Positions 24,767 through 32,795 of a stretch of DNA of 36,751 bases are shown here, in pieces. Below the pieces are notes generated by a model. That model saw only the letters and a list, made by a program, of their open reading frames with translations. It searched no databases and was not told where the DNA came from. Source of the DNA: [Clostridium] aminophilum (GTDB lineage Bacteria > Bacillota > Clostridia > Lachnospirales > Lachnospiraceae); NCBI RefSeq assembly GCF_900101295.1, contig NZ_FOIL01000032.1, positions 1-36,751 of the forward strand, given 5' to 3'. The stretch's first letter is position 1; the number at the start of each line of letters is the position of its first letter. The translations under genes and the position numbers were made by a program.

Positions 24767-24795
24767 AAAAAAATAGAGGATCCTAAGATCCTCTA
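24767..24795 (-). terminator. Intrinsic terminator of the flavodoxin/AKR operon
   Basis: On the minus strand TAGAGGATC pairs perfectly with GATCCTCTA around a four-base loop and is followed by seven T. It lies 37 bases after the aldo/keto reductase stop. A second hairpin (AGAACAG/CTGTTCT, 24735-24766) follows it. Confidence 0.8.
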
Positions 24796-24831
24796 CACTA
24801 AATAAACCTTTATTAAAAAGCCTTTACTATC

Positions 24832-25671
24832 TTATTTTTCATAATCCGGTTTCCATGCGGCAAACTGAACAAGCTGAGCTTCTGTTCTGTGATAATATCT
24901 CTCATTCTTATCAAGCCCGGCGATTTCTGCCATCTCTTCATCTGTCAGCTTAAAATCGAGAATGTCTAAATTATCCCTGATGTGATCCACATTTTTACTT
25001 CCCGGAATAACGACAAATCCCATCTGTGTATGCCACCGAAGTATAATCTGTGCAGATGACTTGCCATATTTTTTGCCAAGTCCAGCAAATACCGGCTCGT
25101 TGATCAGAGACTTGTCACCATGTCCAAGCGGATACCAGCTCATAAGCTTAATGTCATATTTGTCCAAAGTCTTACGGAGCTCTGTCTGCGTAAAATACGG
25201 ATGCGCTTCTACCTGAATAAACTGAGGAACAATTTCCCATTTAGTCTGTAGTTCTTCAATATACTTTCCTTCGAAATTTGAGATTCCAATAGCCTTAGCT
25301 TTTCCTTCTTTATAAGCTTTCTCAAGCTGTCTGTACCCTGCGAGCCAATTACCAGCAGGCTGATGAATGTATAATAGATCCACATAGTCAACGCCAAGAC
25401 GCTCCAATGTCTCATCTACAGCATTTTCATTCTCATACTCCGACGGCCAGAGTTTTGTCGATAAAAATACTTCCGTTCTGTCAACTCCGCTTTCCTTGAT
25501 CCCCCGCCCTACAGCACGCTCATTTACATAAGCGTTCGCTGTATCTACCAGTCTGTATCCCATCTTAAGTGCTTCTCTCACACTATTTTCTGCATCTGCA
25601 GGTGACAGCATAAATGTTCCAATTCCTACTGCCGGGCACTCTAATTTGTTGTTTAATACGATGTTTTCCAT
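24832..25671 (-). CDS. Aldo/keto reductase
   Basis: A 279-residue NADPH-dependent reductase of the AKR superfamily. The catalytic tetrad is visible as D43, Y48 (DTANAYVN), K73 (STKLWP) and H103 (YIHQP). IPGSKNVDHIRDNLDI near the C-terminus is the NADP-binding segment. The start at 25671 has AAGGAGG upstream; the frame opens earlier but that part overlaps the preceding gene. It is third in the flavodoxin, NTF2-like, AKR operon, divergent from a LysR gene. Confidence 0.92.
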   Translation of the reverse strand: MENIVLNNKLECPAVGIGTFMLSPADAENSVREALKMGYRLVDTANAYVNERAVGRGIKESGVDRTEVFLSTKLWPSEYENENAVDETLERLGVDYVDLLYIHQPAGNWLAGYRQLEKAYKEGKAKAIGISNFEGKYIEELQTKWEIVPQFIQVEAHPYFTQTELRKTLDKYDIKLMSWYPLGHGDKSLINEPVFAGLGKKYGKSSAQIILRWHTQMGFVVIPGSKNVDHIRDNLDILDFKLTDEEMAEIAGLDKNERYYHRTEAQLVQFAAWKPDYEK

Positions 25672-25684
25672 TTGTAAATCCTCC

Positions 25685-26002
25685 TTAATATGTTGATGCT
25701 CTGGAACTTGTAAACTTCCAGTTTTCATTTTCTTTTCTAAGTGTAAAATCACCCTGCAATCTCCAGCTTCTTTTTCCTCCACCGTAGACAGCAGCAACTA
25801 CTCTGCTTTTACCTGTCATGGTTGCCTCATCACCTTGAATCTTAACTATAATGTCATCATGCTCTGCTGAAAAATAATTAAAGGTGCCACTTTTTAATCC
25901 GTTTAAAAACTCATCTGCAGACTGCTTCACACCAGTCATATGATAAAGACAATAGTCTGAAGACATAAGACTTCTAAGACCTTCTATGTTTTTCTCTATC
26001 AT
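25685..26002 (-). CDS. NTF2-like (SnoaL-type) protein, short N-terminus
   Basis: A 105-residue cone-fold protein of the NTF2/DUF4440 type: LRSLMSSDYCLYHMTG, then VYGGGKRSWRLQGDFTLRKE and NWKFTSSRA at the C-terminus. The family usually starts about 20 residues earlier with a first helix. Here a GGAGG lies 19 bases before the ATG and the frame is closed by TAG shortly upstream, so either a non-standard start (ATT) is used or the N-terminus has been clipped by a small frameshift. Role unknown; perhaps a small-molecule binder or isomerase. Confidence 0.75.
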   Translation of the reverse strand: MIEKNIEGLRSLMSSDYCLYHMTGVKQSADEFLNGLKSGTFNYFSAEHDDIIVKIQGDEATMTGKSRVVAAVYGGGKRSWRLQGDFTLRKENENWKFTSSRASTY

Positions 26003-26041
26003 ATTTTGTAATCCACGAATCTATCCTCCATCTCTATTCCT

Positions 26042-26563
26042 TTACATCAACCCGTTAGCGGAAAACCACTTCTCTACAGCTGTTTTCGCATTTGCAGCCT
26101 GACTTCCGGTAATTGCAAGTCCACTTTTTACCTCTACGCCCTTCGCACACTTTTTTACATCACGTTCACTCGAACCCATGCCACTTCCCTCGTTGGTGCA
26201 AAGAGGAAGGATTGTTTTTCCTGTGAAATCGTATCTTTCAAGGAAAGTTGCAACTGCCATCGGAAATGTTCCCCAGTAATTTGGATAAGCAAGCACAATG
26301 GTGTCGTACGCATCAATACTGTCTATGTAGGTTGTAAGCTCAGGACGAGCACTTTCTCTTAGATCTTTCTTTGCTTCATCAATGCAGGTCATGTACACCG
26401 GAGAATAAGGATTTAACATCTCAATCTTGAATGTATCTGCATCTATCAGTTCTTTCATCTGGTTAACAACAATTTCTGTGTTACCGACCTTTACATATCT
26501 CATTGCTCCGCCAAAATAGTTTTCATCCGCTCTTGAGAAGAAAGCGATTAATGTTTTTGCCAT
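26042..26563 (-). CDS. Flavodoxin-family protein
   Basis: A 173-residue FMN-binding protein: IAFFSRADENYFGG at 6-19 (phosphate loop region of the long flavodoxin_4 group), VKVGNTEIV, VLAYPNYWGTFPMAV and LPLCTNEGSGMG around the flavin ring. It probably supplies electrons to a reductase. It is first of three genes and divergent from a LysR regulator 145 bases away, a common arrangement for redox or electrophile stress operons. Confidence 0.9.
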   Translation of the reverse strand: MAKTLIAFFSRADENYFGGAMRYVKVGNTEIVVNQMKELIDADTFKIEMLNPYSPVYMTCIDEAKKDLRESARPELTTYIDSIDAYDTIVLAYPNYWGTFPMAVATFLERYDFTGKTILPLCTNEGSGMGSSERDVKKCAKGVEVKSGLAITGSQAANAKTAVEKWFSANGLM

Positions 26564-26708
26564 TTTTCCTCCTTTTGAAGCTTCTATCGGTATTTCTGAC
26601 TGCCAGTTGCTGCGTTCTTTTTCTGTTTACATTATCTCACGCCGGTTTTATAATATCCAATAAAAACACTATATACTTGATTTAATTTTTAAATAGCATG
26701 GGTGAGAT

Positions 26709-27596
26709 ATGACAACAAAGCAGATTGATTTTTGTATCGAACTGGCTCGTACGGAAAACTTCTCCAGAGGTGCCGAGAATATGTTTGTAAGCCAGCCTAC
26801 ATTTTCATATCAGATAAAACTTCTTGAAGAGGAAGTTGGTTTTGAGATATTTGCGAGAAATGGAAAAGGTGCTTCTCTTACGCCTGCCGGAGAACAGTTC
26901 GTAGCATTCCTTACAAATATGAGAAAAGAATTGAACCGAGCCATTGAGCAGGGCCAAAATTTCAGTGCGAAATACAAAGAAAATATAACGATCAGTATGA
27001 TGGTTCGACAGGCCATCTGTTTCCTGCCGGAAGCAATCAGGGAATTTGAAAAAGAAGCAGCCGGCACTCAGATCACGCCCCGATTCCAATATGATAACAG
27101 CATGGATCGCTTTTTAAAGAATGAATCGGATGTCGTATTCGCCCTGGAAGAACAGACAAAACAGCTTGCAGGCACTGCGGTCCACAAGCTGTTTCAGAGT
27201 CATATCTACCTAATCTGTGACAAGAACGATCCTCTGGCGGCAAAAAATCTCATTACCGATGAAGATATATACGGCCGCACTCTTATGGTGGGCGGCGGCT
27301 CCCCGGCACTCCTTCGCTCCGTTCAACAAAAGCTAATTTCAACGGGAAAGATTGAGTATTTTAACAGTCCGGATCATGACACCACACTGACCAACATTGC
27401 CTCCGGTAAAGGAATCTGCCTGGCTCCGGGTTTTCTTAACGACCACAGCGGACAGTTCGCATGGATTCCTTATGACTGTGACGACACTTTTTCATGTGTC
27501 TTATGCTCTCATAAGGCAGATCACCGGCCGAATCTTGTTGCTTTTATCAAACTACTGCAGAAACTGTACAGCGAAGCAGTTGCTTTTCCTTTGTAA
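26709..27596 (+). CDS. LysR-family regulator
   Basis: A 295-residue LysR protein with the DNA-binding domain in residues 1-60 (RTENFSRGAENMFVSQPTFS) and the effector domain from about 90. GGGTGAG overlaps the region just before the ATG. It faces the flavodoxin/NTF2-like/AKR operon across a 145-base AT-rich divergent region and is its likely regulator. Confidence 0.9.
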   Translation: MTTKQIDFCIELARTENFSRGAENMFVSQPTFSYQIKLLEEEVGFEIFARNGKGASLTPAGEQFVAFLTNMRKELNRAIEQGQNFSAKYKENITISMMVRQAICFLPEAIREFEKEAAGTQITPRFQYDNSMDRFLKNESDVVFALEEQTKQLAGTAVHKLFQSHIYLICDKNDPLAAKNLITDEDIYGRTLMVGGGSPALLRSVQQKLISTGKIEYFNSPDHDTTLTNIASGKGICLAPGFLNDHSGQFAWIPYDCDDTFSCVLCSHKADHRPNLVAFIKLLQKLYSEAVAFPL

Positions 27597-27614
27597 AAAG
27601 AGGGGATTTTTCCG

Positions 27615-27681
27615 ACCGTTAAATCTATAAAAAAAGTGCTAATGTCGGTCGAGACGAGACAAAACGAGTCAAAATCGGTCA
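27615..27681. repeat. Dispersed direct repeat with internal GACGAGAC units, copy 1
   Basis: Starts ACCGTTAAATCT and contains AATGTCGGTCGAGACGAGAC followed by AAAACGAGTCAAAA. It matches 34375-34434 at 58 of 60 positions in the same orientation. Copy 2 then has a further CGAGACAATG before the shared TCGGTCA end. Both lie between genes. Confidence 0.8.
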
Positions 27682-27687
27682 AGCAAC

Positions 27688-28236
27688 TTAATTAATGCCA
27701 AGGCCCATCTCATATGCCTCTCTCAGGCTTTCCTTTTCTTTGATGTCACCGATATCTGTTACACCTCCACAAAATACATAGCCCTTAAAACTGGCTTTAT
27801 CAAAGCATTCAATCCATCCTTTTGTCCCTTCTATTGCTCTTTGAGGGACTGCCTTATCATCCTCGGCTGCAGCTGCAAGAAAATATACATCTCTGAACTT
27901 ATAATCCTTTGTAAACATAGGGTTCAGTCTATCAATCAGCACTTTCATCTGTCCTGACATCTCGTAATAATATATAGGCGTAGCCCAAACAATTACATCA
28001 GCTTCAAGGACCTTCTGCTCGATTTCATTTACATCATCCTTTATCACACATTGCCCAGTCTTCTGACAGACAAAACATCCTCTACAGAACTCTATTTTCT
28101 TGCCAATCACAGATATGATTTCAACCTCATTCCCAGCTTCTTTTGCGCCTTTTGCAAATTCCTCAGCCAATGCATTTGAATTACTGTTTTTTCGAGGGCT
28201 TGTTGAAAGAATTACTATCTTTTTCAAATTATCCAT
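27688..28236 (-). CDS. Flavoprotein of the NADPH-dependent FMN reductase / iron-sulfur flavoprotein type
   Basis: A 182-residue flavodoxin-fold protein with LSTSPRKNSNSNALAEEF for FMN phosphate binding and WATPIYYYEMSG around the flavin. Cysteines C51, C54, C57 and C63 (CRGCFVCQKTGQC) form the compact CX2CX2CX5C cluster of Isf-like proteins, so a [4Fe-4S] cluster is likely. AAGGAG directly abuts the ATG at 28236; an in-frame TTG at 28227 is spaced better (nine bases) and may be the real start. Last gene of the hydrolase operon, four bases after the lipoprotein. Confidence 0.85.
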   Translation of the reverse strand: MDNLKKIVILSTSPRKNSNSNALAEEFAKGAKEAGNEVEIISVIGKKIEFCRGCFVCQKTGQCVIKDDVNEIEQKVLEADVIVWATPIYYYEMSGQMKVLIDRLNPMFTKDYKFRDVYFLAAAAEDDKAVPQRAIEGTKGWIECFDKASFKGYVFCGGVTDIGDIKEKESLREAYEMGLGIN

Positions 28237-28240
28237 CTCC

Positions 28241-28810
28241 TTATTTTAAGCTTAATTTGACTTCTGTCTCTGATCCACTTAACACACTTTCAAGTTCTTC
28301 GATACTCGACGCTTCCACTTTACCTATTTTCGTATATGACCATGAATTAGCGCCATAAAAGAATACGATCTGATTTCCACTGTATAACATTACATCCCCA
28401 GCCTCAGTTGTAATCTGATTGTCGTTACGTGGTAGAGTTTTTCCCAACTGACAGACCTTCTCAAAACCTCCATAATTTGATGCTGAAATAGTCAAATCCT
28501 CATCCGCAAGCATTTCTCTTAAAGCTTTGGCAGTTTCATTATCTTCCAGATTCACAATAAATGATCTGCTTCCTACTGTTACACAAATCTGATTATCAGC
28601 CAGTGTGCTTTCATCCGCTATTTTCATCTCCGTCTGCTCCTTTGACTCATTTGTATCTGTTTGAACACCGGATTTCATCTGCCCAACATTATCTTCTTGA
28701 AAATCACCGGTATTATTTGCTTTACACCCGGTTAACAACAAAAAGAAGACCACCAGTGTTGCAACAATTCTTTTCCTTCCTCCTGATACCAGCCTCTGCC
28801 ACCTATACAT
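28241..28810 (-). CDS. Lipoprotein with cyclophilin-like domain
   Basis: A 189-residue secreted lipoprotein. The signal peptide is basic and followed by VATLVVFFLLLTGC, with the lipobox cysteine at residue 29. A low-complexity Thr/Glu/Asn linker runs to about 70. The C-terminal domain (VTVGSRSFIVNLEDNETAKA to FYGANSWSYTKIG) is the cyclophilin-like fold seen in small Firmicutes proteins. The first eleven residues are read out of frame from a broken cupin gene, so the original start was probably lost and a chance ATG is now used. Confidence 0.75.
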   Translation of the reverse strand: MYRWQRLVSGGRKRIVATLVVFFLLLTGCKANNTGDFQEDNVGQMKSGVQTDTNESKEQTEMKIADESTLADNQICVTVGSRSFIVNLEDNETAKALREMLADEDLTISASNYGGFEKVCQLGKTLPRNDNQITTEAGDVMLYSGNQIVFFYGANSWSYTKIGKVEASSIEELESVLSGSETEVKLSLK

Positions 28811-28976
28811 ATGAGCATTTGCCCTCCACCGGATTTCGCATGATGAATATGCCAGAAGTTACGACAACCAGGCTCAAATGTCACATTAAATGCAGGCACC
28901 TGTTCTGAGGATATCTGGGCCAGATAGCTTTGTCCTGTAAAGTACTCTCCATAGTGACTTTGCCTTCCGATTTTTA
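28772..28976 (-). pseudogene. Cupin-domain fragment lacking both ends
   Basis: In the gap between the hydrolase and the lipoprotein the minus strand encodes GEYFTGQSYLAQISSEQVPA and then FNVTFEPGCRNFWHIHHAKS and GGGQMLICIGGRGWYQEEGK, the core of a cupin with the WHIHHA metal ligands. No start codon is present, the first 15 or so residues are missing, and the frame runs into the lipoprotein coding region before the C-terminal half. A former operon member destroyed by deletion. Confidence 0.75.
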
Positions 28977-29975
28977 CTTTAAATACTCATGGAAGAAACT
29001 CTCTAACTTATCAAATGGAATATAATCCTTATCTCCACCATCATAGAGATCTGTATGCGTTGCTTCCGGTATAATCATTAGCTCCTTGTTATCTGCATAT
29101 TTACTATCCTTTACCATATTGGTATAGGCATCTTTGCCAAAGTAACAAGAGTGTGCCTTTTCACCATGGATAATAAGAACCGCATTTCTGATTTCATTGC
29201 TGTATTTAAGAATTGGCTGGTTCATAAAGGACTCACATCCGATTACATTCCAACCACCATTGGAGTTTAAAGAACGAGGGTGATATCCACGATCTGTCTT
29301 GTAGTAATCATAATAATCCTTTACAAAGAACGGAGCATCCTCCGGAAGAGGATCTACTACGCCGCCTCCAAGTTTATACTCACCGTTTTTCAAATCCTCA
29401 AGTCTCTGTGCGCACATAGCTTTCTTCTTTTCAAAACGTGCTTCTTCACTGTCTTCAGAATCAAAATATCCATTTGCATTTACTCTGGTCATATCGTACA
29501 TAGTAGAAGCAACGGTCGCCTTGATTCTAGTGTCAAGAGCAGCTGTATTCAGTGCCATTCCACCCCATCCACAGATTCCGATAATTCCGATTCTGTCTGG
29601 ATCCACTTTGTCATTTAATGACAGAAAGTCCACCGCTGCCATAAAATCTTCTGTATTAATATCCGGAGATGCCATATATCGCGGCACGCCTCCACTTTCA
29701 CCTGTAAAAGAGGGATCAAAGGCAATGGTAAGAAATCCCCTTTCAGCCATAGTCTGTGCATAGAGGCCGGAACACTGTTCCTTAACTGCACCAAAAGGTC
29801 CTGATACCGCGATAGCAGGAAGCTTTCCAGTCTCATTCTTTGGTACATACATATCTGCAGCAAGGGTAATCCCATAACGATTCACAAATGTCACCTTGCT
29901 GTGATCTACTTTTTCACTCTTTGGAAAAGTCTTGTCCCACTCTGTTACTAAATTAAGTTCTTCTGTTTTCATCAT
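28974..29975 (-). CDS. Alpha/beta hydrolase with cysteine nucleophile
   Basis: A 333-residue hydrolase. The nucleophile elbow is GICGWGG, with cysteine instead of serine, as in dienelactone hydrolase-like enzymes. GPFGAVKEQCSGLYAQTMAE is the oxyanion-side region, IIHGEKAHSCYFG the acid strand (Glu where Asp is usual) and EATHTDLYD the catalytic histidine. The start is set at ATG 29975; GTG 29978 overlaps the previous stop by four bases. GGAGG is nine bases upstream. First large gene of the operon divergent from LysR 30482. The substrate is unknown. Confidence 0.88.
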   Translation of the reverse strand: MMKTEELNLVTEWDKTFPKSEKVDHSKVTFVNRYGITLAADMYVPKNETGKLPAIAVSGPFGAVKEQCSGLYAQTMAERGFLTIAFDPSFTGESGGVPRYMASPDINTEDFMAAVDFLSLNDKVDPDRIGIIGICGWGGMALNTAALDTRIKATVASTMYDMTRVNANGYFDSEDSEEARFEKKKAMCAQRLEDLKNGEYKLGGGVVDPLPEDAPFFVKDYYDYYKTDRGYHPRSLNSNGGWNVIGCESFMNQPILKYSNEIRNAVLIIHGEKAHSCYFGKDAYTNMVKDSKYADNKELMIIPEATHTDLYDGGDKDYIPFDKLESFFHEYLK

Positions 29976-30214
29976 CACTTGATACCTCCGTTATTCTTGT
30001 TCATTTCGCTTTCGATTTTTCTAAGCATAAAATCCATGCAATCAATTTTTCTTCCACATTCATGATATTCATCCATTATGCGGCAACGCTCTTTTTTCAA
30101 AAGTCGAAACATGTTTTCCATGCTTCCAGATTCATATTGCTTAAGGATATTTTCTGATGCATCTTCGTGACATCCTGTATCCATAAGGCACTGTTTCAGT
30201 TTTTCTTTATCCAT
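29975..30214 (-). CDS. Small helical protein of unknown function
   Basis: A 79-residue, charged, alpha-helical protein with a helix-turn-helix of long helices (ENMFRLLKKERCRIMDEYHE, then IDCMDFMLRKIESEM). Its C-terminus overlaps the start region of the hydrolase. Proteins of this size and pattern often sit before redox enzymes in Clostridia, but I cannot name a family. It opens the operon, opposite the LysR gene. Confidence 0.7.
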   Translation of the reverse strand: MDKEKLKQCLMDTGCHEDASENILKQYESGSMENMFRLLKKERCRIMDEYHECGRKIDCMDFMLRKIESEMNKNNGGIK

Positions 30215-30347
30215 GAGATTTCCTCACTCGATCGTACTGTTTACCTGACATCTTTATTGTACGAGCTTGTAAATACTCTCGCTAATGGTTATAATGAATA
30301 TCATGATATTCTGTTTTGGCATATCATATAGTAATGAGCAGTACAGC

Positions 30348-30470
30348 AATATTTATAAAAGTATGAACTTGGGAGCTTGCTCACATCAGTGCATACTTTT
30401 ATAAATATTGATATTCGGCGAATGCCGAAGAACGAGAAATACGAAGTATTTCGAGTGCACTGATCATGGA
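30348..30470. repeat. Nested palindromes in the LysR/hydrolase divergent region
   Basis: AATATTTATAAAAGTATG (30348-30365) and its exact complement (30392-30409) enclose a 26-base loop. Next come hairpins TTCGGC gaat GCCGAA (30415-30430) and AAATAC gaa GTATTT (30437-30451). ATCAGTGCA in the first loop is complementary to TGCACTGAT at 30456-30464, so alternative pairings are possible. The plus-strand -10/ribosome region of LysR follows directly. A MITE-like element or structured leader; identity unknown. Confidence 0.55.
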
Positions 30471-30481
30471 AAGGAAATTCT

Positions 30482-31357
30482 ATGGAGATTAGAACCTTAA
30501 GATATTTTTTAGCAGTGGCAAGAGAAGAAAATATGAGTAGAGCTGCTGAACTTCTGCATGTAACTCAGCCTACCCTGTCAAAACAGCTTAAATCGCTGGA
30601 GGACGAACTTGGGAAAAAGCTTTTCACAAGACATGCTTTTAGTATCCAGCTTACTGATGAAGGAATTCTGCTGCGCAATCGTGCCGAAGATCTTGTCAGC
30701 ATGGCTGATAAAATCGAGCAGGAATTTGTTTCTCTAGATGATATAGCTGGTGGAGAACTCTATCTTGGTCTTGCTGAATCCTACCAGCTTCGATACCTTG
30801 CAAGATCTATAAAAGATTTTAAACAACACTATCCGAACCTTCATTATCACATCACAAGCGGTGATACAGAGCAGCTCTCTGAAAAAGCCGATAAAGGCTT
30901 ACTTGATTTTGTAGTACTGGTAGAACAACCGGATATCCGCAAATACGAATATATCGAATTCCCTCAAAAAGACACCTGGGGACTTATCATTCCAGATACC
31001 GATCCCCTGGCAAAGAAAAAAGCCATCCGTTTGGATGACCTTGTAGGCTTGCCATTATTCTGTTCAGATCAGGCATGGAATGGAGATATTAAAAACTGGG
31101 CTGGAAGCAGATTTTCAGAGCTTCAGTTAGAAGGTTCCTTCCGCCTTTCTTACAATGGATCAATTTTTGCCATGGAAGGCTTAGGATATCTTCTCACCTA
31201 TGATCATCTTGTAAATACGTCAAAAGACAGCGGCCTTGTATTCAGACCACTGTCTCCGAAGCTTGAAAATAGAATATATATAGCATGGAATAGATATCAG
31301 GCGTTTACACCTATCGCTGAAAGATTTCTAGCTCATCTCAAAGAATCTTTCCAATAG
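30482..31357 (+). CDS. LysR-family regulator
   Basis: A 291-residue LysR protein: HTH in residues 1-60 (NMSRAAELLHVTQPTLSKQL), effector domain from about 90. AAAGGAAA precedes the ATG by eight bases. It is divergent from the small protein, hydrolase, lipoprotein, flavoprotein operon and most likely controls it. The leader before it contains an unusual set of palindromes. Confidence 0.9.
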   Translation: MEIRTLRYFLAVAREENMSRAAELLHVTQPTLSKQLKSLEDELGKKLFTRHAFSIQLTDEGILLRNRAEDLVSMADKIEQEFVSLDDIAGGELYLGLAESYQLRYLARSIKDFKQHYPNLHYHITSGDTEQLSEKADKGLLDFVVLVEQPDIRKYEYIEFPQKDTWGLIIPDTDPLAKKKAIRLDDLVGLPLFCSDQAWNGDIKNWAGSRFSELQLEGSFRLSYNGSIFAMEGLGYLLTYDHLVNTSKDSGLVFRPLSPKLENRIYIAWNRYQAFTPIAERFLAHLKESFQ

Positions 31358-31544
31358 TAATATAACGCACTATACCCTTCCCAAAAATTCCTTTCAACAT
31401 CCAATGCCTTCAGCTCCCCAGAGCCACCTGTCCGGACTTTGAGCGCCACCATTCCGATGAATGAGAGCCTTCTAATTGGAATACGCCTATGAATCGTTAG
31501 CGCGAATGTGGACATCTTCTGACCATACGCCGTCTTACTTCGTG

Positions 31545-31569
31545 TACCCGCCTGTCGGCGGGTATTTTT
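31545..31569 (+). terminator. Intrinsic terminator downstream of LysR
   Basis: TACCCGCC and GGCGGGTA form a perfect 8-bp stem with loop tgtc, followed by TTTTTG on the plus strand, about 190 bases after the LysR stop. Confidence 0.75.
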
Positions 31570-31622
31570 GATTTTTATATACAAATCTGCCATTACAATG
31601 GAGGACTTTCCTATAAAAAAAT

Positions 31623-31655
31623 AAAAAAGAGCCATGGCAGTCAGACCGTGACTCT
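31623..31655 (-). terminator. Intrinsic terminator, minus strand
   Basis: AGAGTCACGG pairs with CCATGGCTCT (one mismatch, one G-T) and is followed by six T. It could end the nitroreductase transcript or an RNA from the hairpin chain. Confidence 0.55.
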
Positions 31656-31746
31656 CGTTAATTACCCTTGAAAAAAGTTCCATATTCAGTTGTAAGCCGG
31701 ATGTCTTCTGCAGTGACTTTTCCGGCACAGCGCTGCATTAATTAAC

Positions 31747-31842
31747 GCGGAATCTTCCGCTATACTCCTCTACAGGAGTAAATACGGCGGCAGGTTATGA
31801 CTCCTGCTTTACAATCGCCCTTGGGTTACGCCGCATTTTTTT
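31747..31842 (+). ncRNA. Candidate structured RNA ending in a terminator
   Basis: Consecutive perfect hairpins on the plus strand: GCGGAA tc TTCCGC (31747-31760), TACTCC tctaca GGAGTA (31763-31780), GCAGG...CCTGC (31790-31807) nested within CGGCG (31785-31789) and CGCCG (31829-31833), then CATTTTTTT. The end is a Rho-independent terminator overlapping the stop of the convergent nitroreductase gene. No known RNA family was recognised and the 5' end is undefined. Confidence 0.3.
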
Positions 31843-32347
31843 ATAAAATAGTTACCATTGAATCAATTGGATTTCTTTTTTTATCGCTAGATACACCTTT
31901 GAAATCGCTAGCGCGAAATCCCAAATCCAAGAAACAAATAGGATAGATGTTTTCTGGCAGGTCAAAAACCTTCTGTGTTTTAAGAACATCATTCACTCCA
32001 GCCCAACATGTATCCAATCCTATATCTGTTGCTGCCAGCATCATATGTGTTGCTGCAATAACACCATCTGTCAAATAGCTATTTCCACCCTGAAAATTAC
32101 TTGCAGCATTTTTATCGGAACATACTAGAATTACCATCGGTGCTCCATAACGGCATGGATGAACACTGTCCATCCTCTGAAGAGCTTCTCCACTTTTTAG
32201 TATATACACTCGTTGTGGTTGTTTATTAAAAGCTGTTGGTGCTAAGCGCCCTGCTTCCAGAATATATTTCACTTGATCTTCTGTTGGCTTTGTATCGCTG
32301 TACTTACGAACAGACTCTCTCTTCTGAATAACTTTATTAAATTCCAT
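31841..32347 (-). CDS. Nitroreductase-family protein
   Basis: A 168-residue FMN-dependent oxidoreductase: RESVRKYSDTKPTEDQVKYI at the N-terminus, APTAFNKQPQRVYIL, and AATHMMLAATDIGLDTCWAG in the flavin-binding core. It is a short member of the family, probably a dimer reducing nitro or quinone compounds with NAD(P)H. AGGAGAT lies eight bases before the ATG. It is monocistronic, with a good promoter at 32498-32527 and a 150-base leader. Confidence 0.9.
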   Translation of the reverse strand: MEFNKVIQKRESVRKYSDTKPTEDQVKYILEAGRLAPTAFNKQPQRVYILKSGEALQRMDSVHPCRYGAPMVILVCSDKNAASNFQGGNSYLTDGVIAATHMMLAATDIGLDTCWAGVNDVLKTQKVFDLPENIYPICFLDLGFRASDFKGVSSDKKRNPIDSMVTIL

Positions 32348-32497
32348 ATCTATAATCTCCTTTGCTACATTGATTCTGTTATTTAAAAGATATGGTAGTT
32401 ACTCAAAAAATCCAAAACTCCACAGTAACATAGCAAATTTCATGAATCTCATTTCTCCAGCGAATATACTAAGTATAAGTTAAATAACTCATCCTCA

Positions 32498-32527
32498 ATT
32501 ATACGGGATGAATTTTAAAAATGTCAG
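32498..32527 (-). promoter_or_regulatory. Promoter of the nitroreductase gene
   Basis: CTGACA (32522-32527) and a perfect TATAAT (32498-32503) on the minus strand, spacer 18 bases. A dyad CATCC/GGATG brackets the -10 box and may be an operator. Confidence 0.6.
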
Positions 32528-32558
32528 TGAAAAATTTCTTCTCTTATACTCCATTAGC

Positions 32559-32795
32559 CTAGGCATCGTTAAATACTTCGTATTCATCATTTGGATGTAG
32601 GACAAGCTTTCTGTTCAGATACTTCTCAATATCGAACCAGTTCTTCTTGTCATAATCTGCTGTCAGCGGATAGTTTGGATGCTTCGTCAGGTCATACTTA
32701 TCTGAAAGAAAAAGTCTTACGCCTCTCACCTGCACGATACATTTACTGCCATCCATAACAGCAAGCTCATCCATACTCATTAAACTGCGAATTAC
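32559..32795 (-). pseudogene. C-terminal fragment of a conjugative VirD4/TraG-type ATPase
   Basis: About 78 codons (the ATG-started part is 73) reading MSMDELAVMDGSKCIVQVRG, then LTKHPNYPLTADYDKKNWFD and LNRKLVLHPNDEYE. This is the C-terminal end of the coupling protein of Tn1549-like integrative conjugative elements, normally about 600 residues. All ATPase motifs are missing. It is direct evidence that a conjugative element once occupied this place. Confidence 0.8.

Larger units (their letters stand above)
31358..31840. other. Non-coding stretch with several terminators, possible mobile-element remnant
   Basis: A 483-base gap. A minus-strand open frame of 131 codons spans most of it, but it starts at GTG without a ribosome site, runs through two terminator hairpins and overlaps the LysR gene end, so it is not called. 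GC content is higher than the neighbourhood in 31400-31560, which suggests a different origin. Terminators lie at 31545-31569 (+) and 31623-31655 (-), and a chain of hairpins at 31747-31842. Confidence 0.45.

Noticed and set aside
31333-31728. 131-codon minus-strand frame between LysR and nitroreductase
   Set aside because: GTG start without ribosome site, passes through two terminator hairpins and overlaps the LysR end; treated as non-coding.
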